Assembly (NCBI GenBank): GCA_029876055.1
Contig: CM056876.1
Location: forward strand, 1,798,001-1,862,000
Direction: 5' to 3'
Origin: Madurella fahalii
Lineage: Eukaryota > Ascomycota > Sordariomycetes > Sordariales
Length of the DNA stretch: 64,000 nt
Position 1 is the stretch's first letter. Each line of letters opens with the position of its first letter. Below are positions 42,519-53,096 of this stretch, one piece after another. The translations under genes were made by a program, and so were the position numbers. Below the pieces are notes generated by a model that was given only the letters and a program-made list of their open reading frames with translations, had not been told where the DNA came from and made no database searches.

Positions 42519-42780
42519 TTGTTGAAATATGCGGTCGTAACGACCAACGGCAACTGCACCGGTCTATTCAAGCAGAAAGAACCGAGGTGGATCACCACTG
42601 GGCCAGTTGTAGAAGATGATTGGAATGCGTGCACGCAGACGCTGGAGGGGCATAGCGATACTACCTGCTCCGTCGCGTTCTCTCCCGACTCAAAGCTCGT
42701 TACGTCCGGGTCATCCGACAAGACCGTCAAGATCTGGGATACGGCGACGGGGATATGTACGCAGACGCTCCTCCTAACTG
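42519..42780 (+). pseudogene. Orphan WD40 fragment of a NACHT-WD (HET-E-like) gene
   Basis: Reads KQKEPRWITTGPVVEDDWNACTQTLEGHSD, then one complete WD repeat CSVAFSPDSKLVTSGSSDKTVKIWD and TATGICTQTL. The PRWI...VEDDWNACTQTLEGH junction is the usual border between the helical region after NACHT and the WD40 propeller in fungal NWD receptors. There is only about one repeat, no NACHT upstream and the frame then turns to noise. It is therefore a relic, probably transposed or left after deletion. Confidence 0.7.
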
Positions 42781-44021
42781 TCTTCAAAACCCGCTCGACG
42801 GCTGGTCTAGGATATGTTTCTCGACAGCCAGGGAAGAGGTTGGCTACCGCAACGAGGTGGCTTGCCGAGGGATGGACCCGGGGCACAGTCACTTCTGTGA
42901 TCTCCACCAACAGGCGCAAAAGGGTCTCATAATCCCATACCCGAGCGCGGCGTGTGCCTTGTCACATAACCAAGAAGCTCTGTCTAGCCAGTATGCGCAA
43001 CTAAGGACCAGTGGAAGGTGTCGTCCGGACAAGGCAGACGTCAATGACGAACGAGACTCAAGCAGAGCCTGCCCATCGCCACACCGCCTTATCTCGCCGG
43101 GGTGGGTGGAGTCCATATGAAAGAAACACGGCTGTGTAGCGGTATCAACAGGGCTCATGAGGGAGGAGATCCAGACGATTTCAGACTTTTATCACAAGTG
43201 ATCAAAGTGACGGGAAGTGATCGGCTACCCGCTTGAGGCATCCGGTCTTGGGCATCAGTTCCCTATTTGTAGGCAGAAGCAGGCTACCTTCGGCTTTCGG
43301 CAAGCACGGACCAGTCCTTTACCCAACAGTGAATCTACTCTCCGCTTGCTCGGATGCATCCATCAATCTACATTACGATTCAGCCCAAGTGGTTCTGCCA
43401 TCTGAGTGTTTGTGGAAGTAGCATCCGTCGGCGTCCTGTTCCCAATAGTCCGCCGTCGGCTGCTCTTTAGTTAGTGGATCTGTCACGTAGCTTGCCAGTA
43501 GTTGTGCGACCAAGCCCAACGACACAAGTGCCGGGCCGCGGTCTTGCTGCTTGTCCTCTAGGTAGTAACACTTGGAGAGAGCAAATCCTCCTTCGGTATC
43601 TTTGGGTATAGTATAATCATCAGCATCAACGGTGCTTTACAGTTACTAAGGTAGGTAAGATAGCTCAACATAGACATGTTACAAGGTTGTTTTATCCGAT
43701 TCTAAATACACTCCACTTACTCTGCTGCTTAGTCTTTATACACTATTAAATCTATTGATACAGGAAGCTGGCAGTGCACCAGCTCGCGGCACCTAAGAGT
43801 AAGGTAGGTATGTCTGTTTTACCAGGCGACGGAGTTATTCTACCCCTTTATTCAGTATGATGACTGCGGATGGTACGGCAAGACAATCAGAATAGCATAC
43901 AGATTTAGGGTTTCTCTTCTAAGCACGAGACTGAACTACCGCATGGTGGGCCTTGAGCCCCGTAAGTTTCGCCGTCTACCCAAAGGTGCCGAAACCTGAG
44001 GCCGACATGCCGAGTCTGCGC
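42781..44021. other. Spacer between WD40 relic and arg1
   Basis: No gene supported. Short open frames (for example 43217-43421) have no motif. The arg1 3' end lies at 44022. Confidence 0.4.
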
Positions 44022-46080
44022 TCAGACACGGGCAAGGGGCTCGCCGTCCTTGATCTTCCTCGCACCGTACTTCTCGAGGCGGATAGATTGTATGGCGATG
44101 AAGCCCGATGTGTCTTGGGGCGTCCAATTCATGTCTAGCGTGTCCATGCTGCTCTCATCGGCAGAGTAGAGGTTGGAGGTCTCGCTGGAACGTCCAACGA
44201 CGTACGCGCACCCTTTATAGGCAACGAGATTCACCTTGCCCTCAACTTGACGTTGTGAGAACTTGATGGCATGCTCAACAAGCTCCCGCTCGGGACTGAA
44301 GTACATGCCTAGTTGAAGAGTTAGGATGTTCAATTCGACGACAAGACGTGAGCGTGGACGGAGATGACTGACCGTTGTAGATAGCGGCTGACCAGTCTTG
44401 AGAAAGACGGTCGCGGATGGAGCGTACCTTGGCGTCCATGGTGATTCCTTCAAGATCTATATGAGCCTGTCGAAGAATCGATAGGCCTGGACTATCTATG
44501 GACGCGATGTTAGAAATTGTACGGTCATTGATCCAGATCTAGCTGCATACCGTAACAGCCCCTACTTTTCAGGCCTGAGAGTCGTCAGCGGATGACACAG
44601 CTGACAGCAATACACTTCCTGACGAGCGCGAACTCACCGATAAACCTGGACTCGACAATGTCGACACGTCCGATTCCTAATAATTGGTTAGCAGAGACTC
44701 AGGAGCTTTCGTAGTTTGAAGCCTCACCATTGACCCGGCCGATCTCATTTGCTTCCTTGAAAATCTCCAGCGAGCCGGTGACGACCTTGTCGCCGACCTC
44801 AAGCTTGACGGGAACGCCTTGATCGAAATGGACGGTGAAGCGTGTCGGCTCGTCAGGGGCCTTCGTCGGATCTACAGATGGACGTCAGCGTCTACTCGAA
44901 TTGGTTGGAATGGGCAGAAGCGCCTTACCAACAGTGCGCTTCCACATATCCTTCGGGGGCTCCAGTTCTGGTTGCTCGAGGATCTGATAGGGTCAGCACG
45001 ATGCAAGATAGAGTTTATCAAGCGGATGTAAGGCGGCCTACCCCAGCCTCGTAGCTACAGTGGATGATGTTGTCGTCCATGGACCAGGGGGCCTTGGGCG
45101 TAGAGCTGACGGGAATGTTTTGCTCGGCGGCGAACTTGAGTAGATCCGCACGTCCTCTGTGCGCTCGTCAGCTTGGCTGCGAGAAAGCGAGTGTGAGTGA
45201 TCAACAAACGCGAATCGGTTGTAGAACTCTGGCATGCGCCACGGAGCCAGAACCTTCAGGGTGGGGTCGCAGGCCTTCCATGCCAGCTCGAAGCGAACTT
45301 GACTAGGAGAAAGACGTAAGTATCAAGCCAGAGGCTCCTTGGAGATATAGACATACTCGTTCTGGAAGCGTTAGCATCAGGAACGTGAAAATATAAGATT
45401 CGACAACTTACACCCTTGCCGGTACCTGAAGAGATGGGAAACCTGTGTTAGCAAATTGTCGATACAACAAGCATGTTGTGACCCAGCCGGAAGGCTGCTT
45501 ACATCCGTGGCTCAGGATCGTGCAGCTGTACTTCTTCGCGACTTTGATCATCGCCCTGGCGATCACTGGGCGGGCAAGACTCGTCCCGAGCAGGTCATCT
45601 CGATGTTAGCTGGGATGTCGATAAGCGGTCAACCTGAGTATCTTACATCGGTCCTCATAGATTGCGTTGCCTATGGATGTCAAGTGTCAGCAGGCTTGTA
45701 GAACTCACTCCAAGACGCAGAGCGGGCGGACGCACATTGAATGGCAGGCCAGACCAGCTCGTCAATGAGCTCCTGTTGGACATCCTCGATGATCATGTGC
45801 TCAGCCCCGAGCTTAAGAGCCTTGGACTTCACAGCCTCGAAGTCCTCCTCCTGACCGCAATTGGCAAGAAAGCACACAACCTCATAGCCTTGCAAAACCA
45901 ACCACCGGAGAATTGTACTTGTGTCAAGGCCTATTATGTCCATGAGTACGAATTTGTGATCTTCTCTTAAGCGTGTTCAACTTACCACCTGAGTAGGCAC
46001 TGAATTAGGTCAGTCGTCAGTCAAGCTGTATCTTACACCAGCGCCGGAATCACTTACAGACAAACACGTTCCGGCGCCAT
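44022..46080 (-). CDS. arg1: Argininosuccinate synthase, 15 exons
   Basis: Joins citrulline and aspartate with ATP cleavage in arginine synthesis and the urea cycle; cytosolic. Fifteen exons restore one frame of 416 residues: 46058-46080, 45986-45999, 45736-45930, 45647-45670, 45503-45598, 45412-45425, 45357-45361, 45210-45302, 45042-45156, 44929-44983, 44728-44871, 44638-44676, 44551-44574, 44373-44495, 44022-44308. Introns are 48-77 bp with GT-AG ends, most with CTAAC or CTGAC branch points. Landmarks are the ATP loop AYSGGLDTS, EDVQQELIDELVWPAIQC, GTSLARPVIAR, the aspartate-binding CTGKGNDQVRFE, APWRMPEFYNRF, SMDDNIIHCSYEAG, and the tail FSPERE...GRSSETSNLY. Exon 7 is only 5 nt (AACGA) and gives Asn plus two bases of Asp of GKGND. 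One extra Asp follows EDRY (exon 5 start) compared with the common pattern. No second, intron-poor copy is seen in this window. Confidence 0.95.
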
Positions 46081-47277
46081 TATAATGATTCCTTGCAGTC
46101 AAGAGGTGACCTGAAAAGGTAAGTGCGAGAGATAGACCCAAGGGTTAGATGCAAGAGGTATACGGGAAGCAAAGCAACTTGGTGTCTGGCACAAAGTCGG
46201 CGAAGATGCTGTCAAGGTTTTTACGATTTCTAGCTCCGAAGATTATGGTGCCCGGCAAAAAGTTTGAGTCTACATGTGCGTACCGAAGTGGGGCTGTAGG
46301 CCTTAAACTTTTTACCCCTCACTGTACTTGCAAAGTGGTGAGAAGAACTGAGTCAACATTTTGTAGAGAGACTCTAACAAAAGTGGGATGATAACGTACA
46401 CTATATCCCAGTAAATCGCGCTATAATTTTGTGGGACTGCCTTCTGATAAGATAGACTTATCTAGGCGTCGCGAATTGATAAGGGCTGACCGACCCCATG
46501 TCTCATGGCAAACGAAGAGCTACAACGGACGTTCCTACCAAAAAAATCCGCTCACCGCCTTCTTGGCATTTTAACCATTATAGAGCTTACCCACTATAAC
46601 CCACTGAAAATACAGCGCTTCCACCAACCCCACCATCGCCATCACCATCATCGCCACAACTAATTCTATCGACCTCAATTGCGCGCCGTCAACCGTAATT
46701 GCACGTAATCAACGTCAATTTCAGGGTAACTATCTACTTTCTTCTATTTTATTGCCGCAGTGGCGCTGGATGCGCCAGGCACAGAGCCAATCGCTTATAG
46801 TGGTTAACCGCTGTGGCTCCCTGGAATGCCCACTGGAGGAATTCTGCCAGCAGAAAGGAACCGAAAGCGGTGAGCGGATTCTTTTGGTATGAACATCTGT
46901 AAAACCACCAGGAAAGTCCGCTGAATCACTGAAGCAAGTGGGTCTTAGTGAATGAGTCACTGCACTTCAGTCCTACAGGCACTGAGGTGAATGCCTTGCA
47001 AGTACCTTCACTTACCGAGCGCGTTGAGTCTGATTCACCTGGGCAACACCTCATCACTCTTCACTCACCTCTTCGCGAATGTTGAGATTCTCACTTTAGG
47101 CAGTTTGCCACCTGTAACTCGCCCCCGCCAAGGCAGGGAACATGGCAAGAACCGAGCAACCTCAATGCAAACACTCGACCAAACAACAACCAAAAATTTA
47201 CCACAGAGCTCTTCGGCGTTTACCAATATCCTATCACATTACACCACAAATTATCTCACACTCATACAGTCAACAAA
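46081..47277. other. Divergent region arg1 / small acidic protein gene
   Basis: 1.2 kb with no recognised gene. Open frames here, including one at 46991 that runs into the next gene in another frame, have no motif. TGAGTCA, a TGACTC/Gcn4-type (cross-pathway control) site, is seen at about 46954-46960, but it lies nearly 0.9 kb from the arg1 start. Confidence 0.45.
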
Positions 47278-47493
47278 ATGTCTGACAAGACAACGACCCC
47301 GTCGACCGCTGCCCAATCAGGGTTCTCGGACACTACGCAGGCACCCAGTGCTACCACGACGCAACCAGCCGGTGCTGGGGTCAACACAGGCGCGGGGACG
47401 ACGCGGCCGAAGACAGAGGCCGAGCTCGAAGCTGACCGGCTCTACGAGGAGGCAATGGAGGAGGAGTATGCCAAGCGCGAGGGCGGAGCATGA
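47278..47493 (+). CDS. Small conserved acidic protein, 71 residues
   Basis: An intact single-exon frame starting MSDKTTTPSTAAQSGF and ending EADRLYEEAMEEEYAKREGGA. The C-terminal charged helix with LYEEAMEEEYAKREGG is a pattern I recall from small conserved proteins of filamentous fungi; the Ser/Thr/Pro-rich first half appears disordered. There is no signal peptide or transmembrane segment. A CTCACTCATACAGTCAACAAA-like leader precedes the ATG. A longer frame starting at 46991 in another phase overlaps it and is judged a shadow. Function unknown. Confidence 0.75.
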   Translation: MSDKTTTPSTAAQSGFSDTTQAPSATTTQPAGAGVNTGAGTTRPKTEAELEADRLYEEAMEEEYAKREGGA

Positions 47494-47861
47494 TGGGGGT
47501 CGCTGCGAGATACGGGCCGTTCCCGATGGTACATGCTGTACCCGACGTTCCTCTCAGCTAGAAAGATGGCGTGGGAATAAGATCTCGACTTATCAAGTCT
47601 TGCTATTGATAGGAATCAAGGACCTCTTCTCTACTCTTGAATACTAAACATTACGCGTGCTTTCAAACGTGACTGTAGCATGACGTGTGGAGACAGACAG
47701 ACCCTGCAGAGATTCGTTGCATATATTACGGTCGGGGGACATCAAAGATGGATATTCACTACAATTAAGAGCACCAACAGGTACATTTATGCAAAACGCT
47801 TCATCCCCCCGATAACTTGCCATTTCCCCATCACCATTCCACGCTTCTAGCCTTCCGTGCC
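47494..47861. other. Short convergent region
   Basis: 3' ends of the small acidic protein gene and the GH47 gene. Nothing else is recognised. Confidence 0.45.
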
Positions 47862-49719
47862 CTATCTCCGAGGACCCCCCTCTCGCCCCTTCGCCAACCG
47901 AATCGGATGTGCCTCGGTGTTATACACAAACTGATTCGCATGATCGGTCTTGACCTGCCACGGGGCGTCCTGTATCAAAAAGCTATCGTCAGCCCACTTC
48001 CTGTTCCAAACATTTCCCTAGCCACCAGACCAGCGGGGAGGGGGGAGGGGAGGTTTCTCACCTCGGCATGAATCAAATAGCTATACTTGAGCACCTCAGC
48101 AAACCAGAAACTCTCCTGGAAATCGAAGAAGCTGCCTCCGCCTTCCACCGTCACATTCCTGACTCCGGAATAGCCGCTGCCCACCCTGCACGTCTCATGC
48201 ACCGCCACGAACGCCTCCCACGCCCAGTCCTGGTACTTCTTGTCGCCGGTGGCGCGGTACGCGTAGTAGTAGCTCTCGATGACCTCGGGCCGCAGGACGT
48301 AGCCGGGGTTGGTCACCCAGAAGCCGGCCTTGTCGTAGAAGGCGCTCTGGGCGGCCGGCGGCGGCGGGTTGTGCGTCGGGTCGGCCGGCGCACGCGACAG
48401 GTCCTGCCACCGGAACACCTCCGGCCCGATGCCTGTGGCCGTCGACGCGTACGTGGCGCGGCAGCCGTCCACGAGAGCGAGGCCCATCTTCGTGTAAGCC
48501 GGCTCGTCAAGGACGAGGCCACCCAGAATGAAGTTGCCCGCGTTGAAGCAGGCCACTTTAGTTAGAAGATGTCAGTCTTGGGGAAAGGGGAAGAAATGGG
48601 AGAGAAAGGAAGGGAACGAGGGAGCTTACAGTGTTCAGAAACGAAATGTAGCGTTTGGTTTCGCCACATGGCTAGGAAAGTGAGATCGGGCCGCGTTGTC
48701 GGGTGCGAGGTGAGATACCTGATCGACGAGTCGGCCGCCTTGATCCAGCGGTCGCGGTACTCGCCGAAGCGGCCCGGATCGTACAGGAACATCTTGATGA
48801 GATACTCGTAAAAGCTGTCGGTCCCGCCGCCCCAGCCGCCGTTGCCGTCTACGAAGAGGCCCGTTGTGAGGTTGACGTTGGTCCCGAGCAGCCCGGGGAA
48901 GGGCTCTCCCAGCGCGGGCTGCGGACGCAGGAGGTACGACTCGGCTTTCTGAGCGAGCTTCGCGTACTCGTCGTCGTTGGTCAGGTCGCTTAACCGCGTC
49001 CACTCTAGCACCAGGGTGCCGATGGTGGCGATACCGTTTGTGGCTGAGCCTGATTTGCGCGGCGGGTTGAAGAAGAGGCCGTTGTCTGGGACACCGCTGG
49101 GTGTATCAAAGGCGACCTTCAGGTTGTCCGCCAGCCGCTTGGCTTGGTCGAGGATGGCTTTCACTTTGCCTGGCTGATCAACATGGCCATCTAGAGGGCC
49201 CGTAACGAGGTCGTAGGCTGTTGACCATGTCAGGAACCACACTGGCTGCACGTGACATGCTTTGAATCTTACCAGACAACAGCCCTCCAAGGTACCGAAT
49301 GGTGGTCTCGAATAGTGATACCTCGGTGGACGTGTTATCGAAGTTGATCTTCGGGATGAATTCCAAGATTTGCTCTACGACATCCCAATTTCCCATGACC
49401 AGTGCAGTGCTGAGCGCGTCTACAGCGCTTGCTCCCCATCCATTTCTTGAAAGACATTATCGGTTAGCCACTACCACAAGCCAGAGAGCACATAGCAAGC
49501 ACACCTGTCGTCCGCGAACCCGTTCGACACAGGCCGGAGGGAATCATGGGGAAAGGCATATTTGTAATACCCGTCCCATGATGTCTGAAACGCCTGCTTC
49601 ACCGCGTCGGTGCGCTGTTTGTTGGCCGCATACTGTGGTGCCCGAGGCTTTTGGGGTGCTGCCGCTGCTGACGCTGCCAGTCCCAGGAGGGCAACGCGTC
49701 CGAGGTTGTTGACGTGCAT
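47862..49719 (-). CDS. Secreted alpha-1,2-mannosidase, GH47
   Basis: Class I inverting alpha-1,2-mannosidase that trims N-glycans or fungal mannoproteins. Five exons: 49505-49719, 49273-49445, 48630-49217, 48062-48555, 47862-47969; introns are 55-92 bp; product 525 residues. The signal peptide is MHVNNLGRVALLGLAASAAAA, with likely cleavage at Ala-Pro. GH47 landmarks are YYKYAFPHDSLRPVS, NGWGASAVDALSTALVM, SLFETTIRYLGGLLS, GWGGGTDSFYEYLIK, ACFNAGNFILGG, YVLRPEVIESYYYAYRATGD and, in the last exon, FVYNTEAHP, whose Thr is the calcium ligand of the family. No transmembrane anchor is seen, so it is secreted or lumenal rather than an ER-type II protein. Confidence 0.95.
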
Positions 49720-51412
49720 AGCTTCTTGGATTCAGAGGGCGGCCTGCCAAAGAGTGCCCTGCTATAAACAAGACGATAGCAGAGTAGTCGATGCAAAACC
49801 AGAAGGACTCCCGGAGTGGAACTTGACTGGAGCGCGCGCGAGAGAGCCAAGAGCGACTGGAATTCCCAGGGAATTCTTATATTAAGTCTCGCCGTGGCCG
49901 AATGCCAACTGGGGACGAGTCGGACGACAGATGGCGCCTGATGCAACGGACCGCAGGCCCATGTGAGCAGGTAAATACTGCACTCTGGCTACCTGATCCT
50001 TGCAGGCCGGCCAGTGCGCTGAAGAACGTCAGAAGGTCGCACGCCGTTCTGCATGGGAAGCAACGAAAGAGATGCACCCAGGCACGCGGAATCGTGGTCA
50101 AGCAAGCCGTGGCGCGCTGAGTGCCGATCCGTGGCGCTCCCCTGAGTGACCCGGAACGGGGGCGTGATTGGCCAGTTCCGCTGTAGACCTGCCCAAAGAA
50201 GCAGGAGCTCGGATCCTGCCGGCGACATTGGCGACATTGGCGTGGGCACCTTTGGCCTTGGGACCAACATCTACTACCTTACGGTAGTGAAAGGCCAATG
50301 TTGCAATGCAGTGCCAATGTTGTCTTCTGACCGTTCCGCCCTGAGATCCTGGCCGAGAAGGATGGGGCAGGGAAACAACGAGTTCGCTGACAACATCTGG
50401 ACTTCTAGGCCCAGATCCTGAAATGGTGACGGGCTGCCAACCCCAGAAGATCTTAATACCACCTAGCGCCTTGATCTTATTAAGACCACCAGAAAGCAGA
50501 ACCCGGAAAAGGGCCGAAGCCTTAGCTGCGCCATTCCCCCGGTCATGTTTCTTTGAGAGGAATGACTGCCGATTCCAGGTTGCATTTCAGGATATGCATA
50601 CTTTGCATCCTTCTGCTCATGAGAACAGTGTCCTCTGGGAGGTTGGGCAGCAACCTGTGTTCGAGGCTTCCACAGCAGGGTTTGTGAGCCGCATCCCTTC
50701 GCGGACCCGGGACCGCGGATGCATTAAGCGGTCAATATAGGTTAAAGCCGTCGTTCTTTCTAGATTGTGCGACATTCAGGTTTGGACAATGGACAACGCG
50801 CGGTTGTTGGAAGAAGGAAGGTTACCTAGACAGAGGTTGCTGCAACCCCTCGTTCCCCCCACCTCCCACTCGGCAAATGCAGGAGGGATCACACGATAAG
50901 CGCATGCACTGTGGATCCCGGGCTACTGCCCCACAACTCCTTGAACGCCTTTTCCGTCAAAACGCTGTCGCTTGGCAGACCAGGTGCCGGACCACTCAGC
51001 TTGCGTCTCGGGGTACTTCTGCTCGGCAAAGCCAAGAGAAGACAGCCCAAAGAAGTTGCGAGGGCCGTGGTTGTCGCAATGGTTGTTTTGCTTCCGCAAC
51101 GCAACCATACATGGGCGCAGAACCGCTTTGGGAAAGCATGGCAGGCTCCTCGGCTGATCACTGTCGCGCTCCACTGTTGTGGGCCGTTGCCTGGGCATGG
51201 CCTGTTCGCCGATACGAAGAGCAACCCCCTCATGGAACAGCAGGCGCGTGGCTTTGTGGCTAACAAGCACAACAGCGGGCCGGTAGGTACACCGCACTCT
51301 CCCGCCTAATGCAGTGCCAGATGACGGATCTCTGCGCTAGAGTCACGTCGTGCGTTGCCGTGCGTTGGAGGACTGGAGAGCGCCGGCGTCCCCACCAGAC
51401 ACAGAGCACTAC
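49720..51412. other. Intergenic region, 1.7 kb
   Basis: No gene supported. A short inverted repeat CTACCTTACGGTAG occurs at 50273-50286. Overlapping frames on both strands at 50877-51309 are GC-driven. Likely holds the GH47 promoter and the rad10 3' UTR. Confidence 0.4.
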
Positions 51413-52646
51413 TTAGCCCTTCTCTCTGAGCCTTGCCAGCGCAGCCGCCACGCCCTCGCTCATCTGGTCACTCTTATGAGTTCCAGCTGGAGTTGGACCT
51501 GGAGCCGGAGTCGGAGCCAAAGCCGGCACCGCGTCACTCTGTTTCCCTCCTCCCTCCGTATCTTCCGCGGCCGCAATCATCCAAGCCTCCTCCGCCTCCT
51601 CATCATCCCCCACTGTCCCAACACCCACAGCCCCTCTCTTCGAACCAGCCGCCCCCGTAGGCACCCTCCCGATCGGCACGTCCCCCGTATCCCTCACGGC
51701 CGTCCTCTTCCTCGCCTTGCGCGCCCTAAACGGCTCCTCCACAGCCCTGCACCAGCTCCTCACCTTCTTCTCGCCCCACCCGCCCACGACCGCGACCTGC
51801 TCCGGGTCGGCGTTCACCGCGTGCCGCAGGCTGCCGAAGCTGCTGACCAGCGCGACCGCGTCGGCCTTGTTGATGGTGCGGGGCACCGTCACGAACTCGA
51901 CCAGCTTCTCGGCGTAGCCCGTGGCCTGCTGCCCGCGGATGGCGGCGAAGCCGGCGTGCTCGTACGACTTGTACAGCTCCAGGTAGCGCGCGGCCTCGGC
52001 GGCGCTCCAGCAGAGGATCACGGTCACGTCGTTGACGAGCGACGTCTTGGACAGCTCGCGGAGCGACTCCTCGTGGTTGGGGATGTCGACCAGCGTCAGG
52101 AGGATGCGAAGGTTGTACTTGTGCTGGAGGTTGCGGATGCGCGTATAGATATATTCCGGGTGGAGGCGGTGGTATTTTAGGCTGTTCCATGTTGTGTTTT
52201 GCGGTTTACATGTCAATCCAATCGATCGGTCTGGTTTGGCGGGTATTGGCTGAGGGGAAAAGGTTCGGTAGGTTGCGAAGCGGCACTCACCTCAAGAACA
52301 ACGCGCAGGTCGTCAACCCCAATCCATAGTCCGCAGGGATGTCGCTGTACTCCCACGAAACCGATCGGAGGCACGCCAGCACCGGGTTTCCTTTTTGCCT
52401 AGGCGAGACGAGGATTGATGACCCTGATGACCGCGTGGGCAATGCCTGGGGAGTCGGCTGCACAATCTTAGGCCCGGAAGTCGAAGAAGCATTCGGCGGC
52501 GGCGGTCTGTCGAGCCGCTGGGGCGTCGGCTGCTGGACCTTTGGAGCCGCAGCTGGTCGTTGTTGAGGCTGCCTGGATGGCCCGGATTGAGCGGCTGCCA
52601 GGGCGGCTAGAATATCATCGTCGGCGCCGAAATCGTCATCGTCCAT
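51413..52646 (-). CDS. rad10: DNA repair endonuclease subunit Rad10/ERCC1
   Basis: Non-catalytic partner of the Rad1/XPF structure-specific nuclease in nucleotide excision repair and single-strand annealing. Exon 1 is 52291-52646 and exon 2 is 51413-52181; the 109-bp intron has GTGAGT and an ACAG acceptor. Splicing joins FLS to LKYHRLHPEYIYTRI. The product is 374 residues. Residues 1-80 are disordered and contain two related VQQPTPQ motifs. The central nuclease-like domain (about 81-205) has NPVLACLRSVSWEYSDI and the region after LLTLVDIPNHEESLREL. The tandem helix-hairpin-helix (about 220-275) includes NKADAVALVSSFGSL and VAVVGGWGEKKVRSW. The C-terminal tail is Ala/Pro-rich. The start at 52646 (MDDDDFGADD) is preferred over a longer in-frame extension. 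Confidence 0.94.
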
Positions 52647-53096
52647 CTTTAGCCGCGTATCTACCGTACGATGAAGATGAATGGGTGCTTGCTTTGACCA
52701 GCAGCAGGCAGACAAGCTTGGCCAGTGCTCGATTCGCGATTTGGGGAACCGCCCCTGGTCTTTGGGGTTTGGCTGAGCGTCCTCATGGGGTTGCACTAAC
52801 TGGAACAGGCCCCACTGCTTAGTGGGTCCCGGAGCTCTTGCCGATCTCTGTGGGGCAAGCGAACCGGTGATCGGGGGCGGAGACAGGTCCGATGCGTGGG
52901 GCATCATGCCAATTTGACTGACAGCCATGAGTCCGGCCGTGTTCTGCCTATTGGAATGCCGTATACAAGGAGATATAGAGATTAGGTAACAGGTCGAATA
53001 TTGAGAAATACCGCCCTGAAACTACCGAATATACACCAAGAAACGCCCCTATAATCCGTCCGGGAACTCCCATCCTGGTATCATGAATGAAATGCC
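52647..53096. other. Spacer between rad10 and the next gene
   Basis: 450 bp with the rad10 5' region and the upstream gene's 3' UTR; no further gene supported. Confidence 0.45.

Noticed and set aside
46991..47647. 218-codon frame covering the small acidic protein gene
   Set aside because: It has no motif, its composition is random after 47280, and the 71-codon frame in another phase has a conserved-looking tail.
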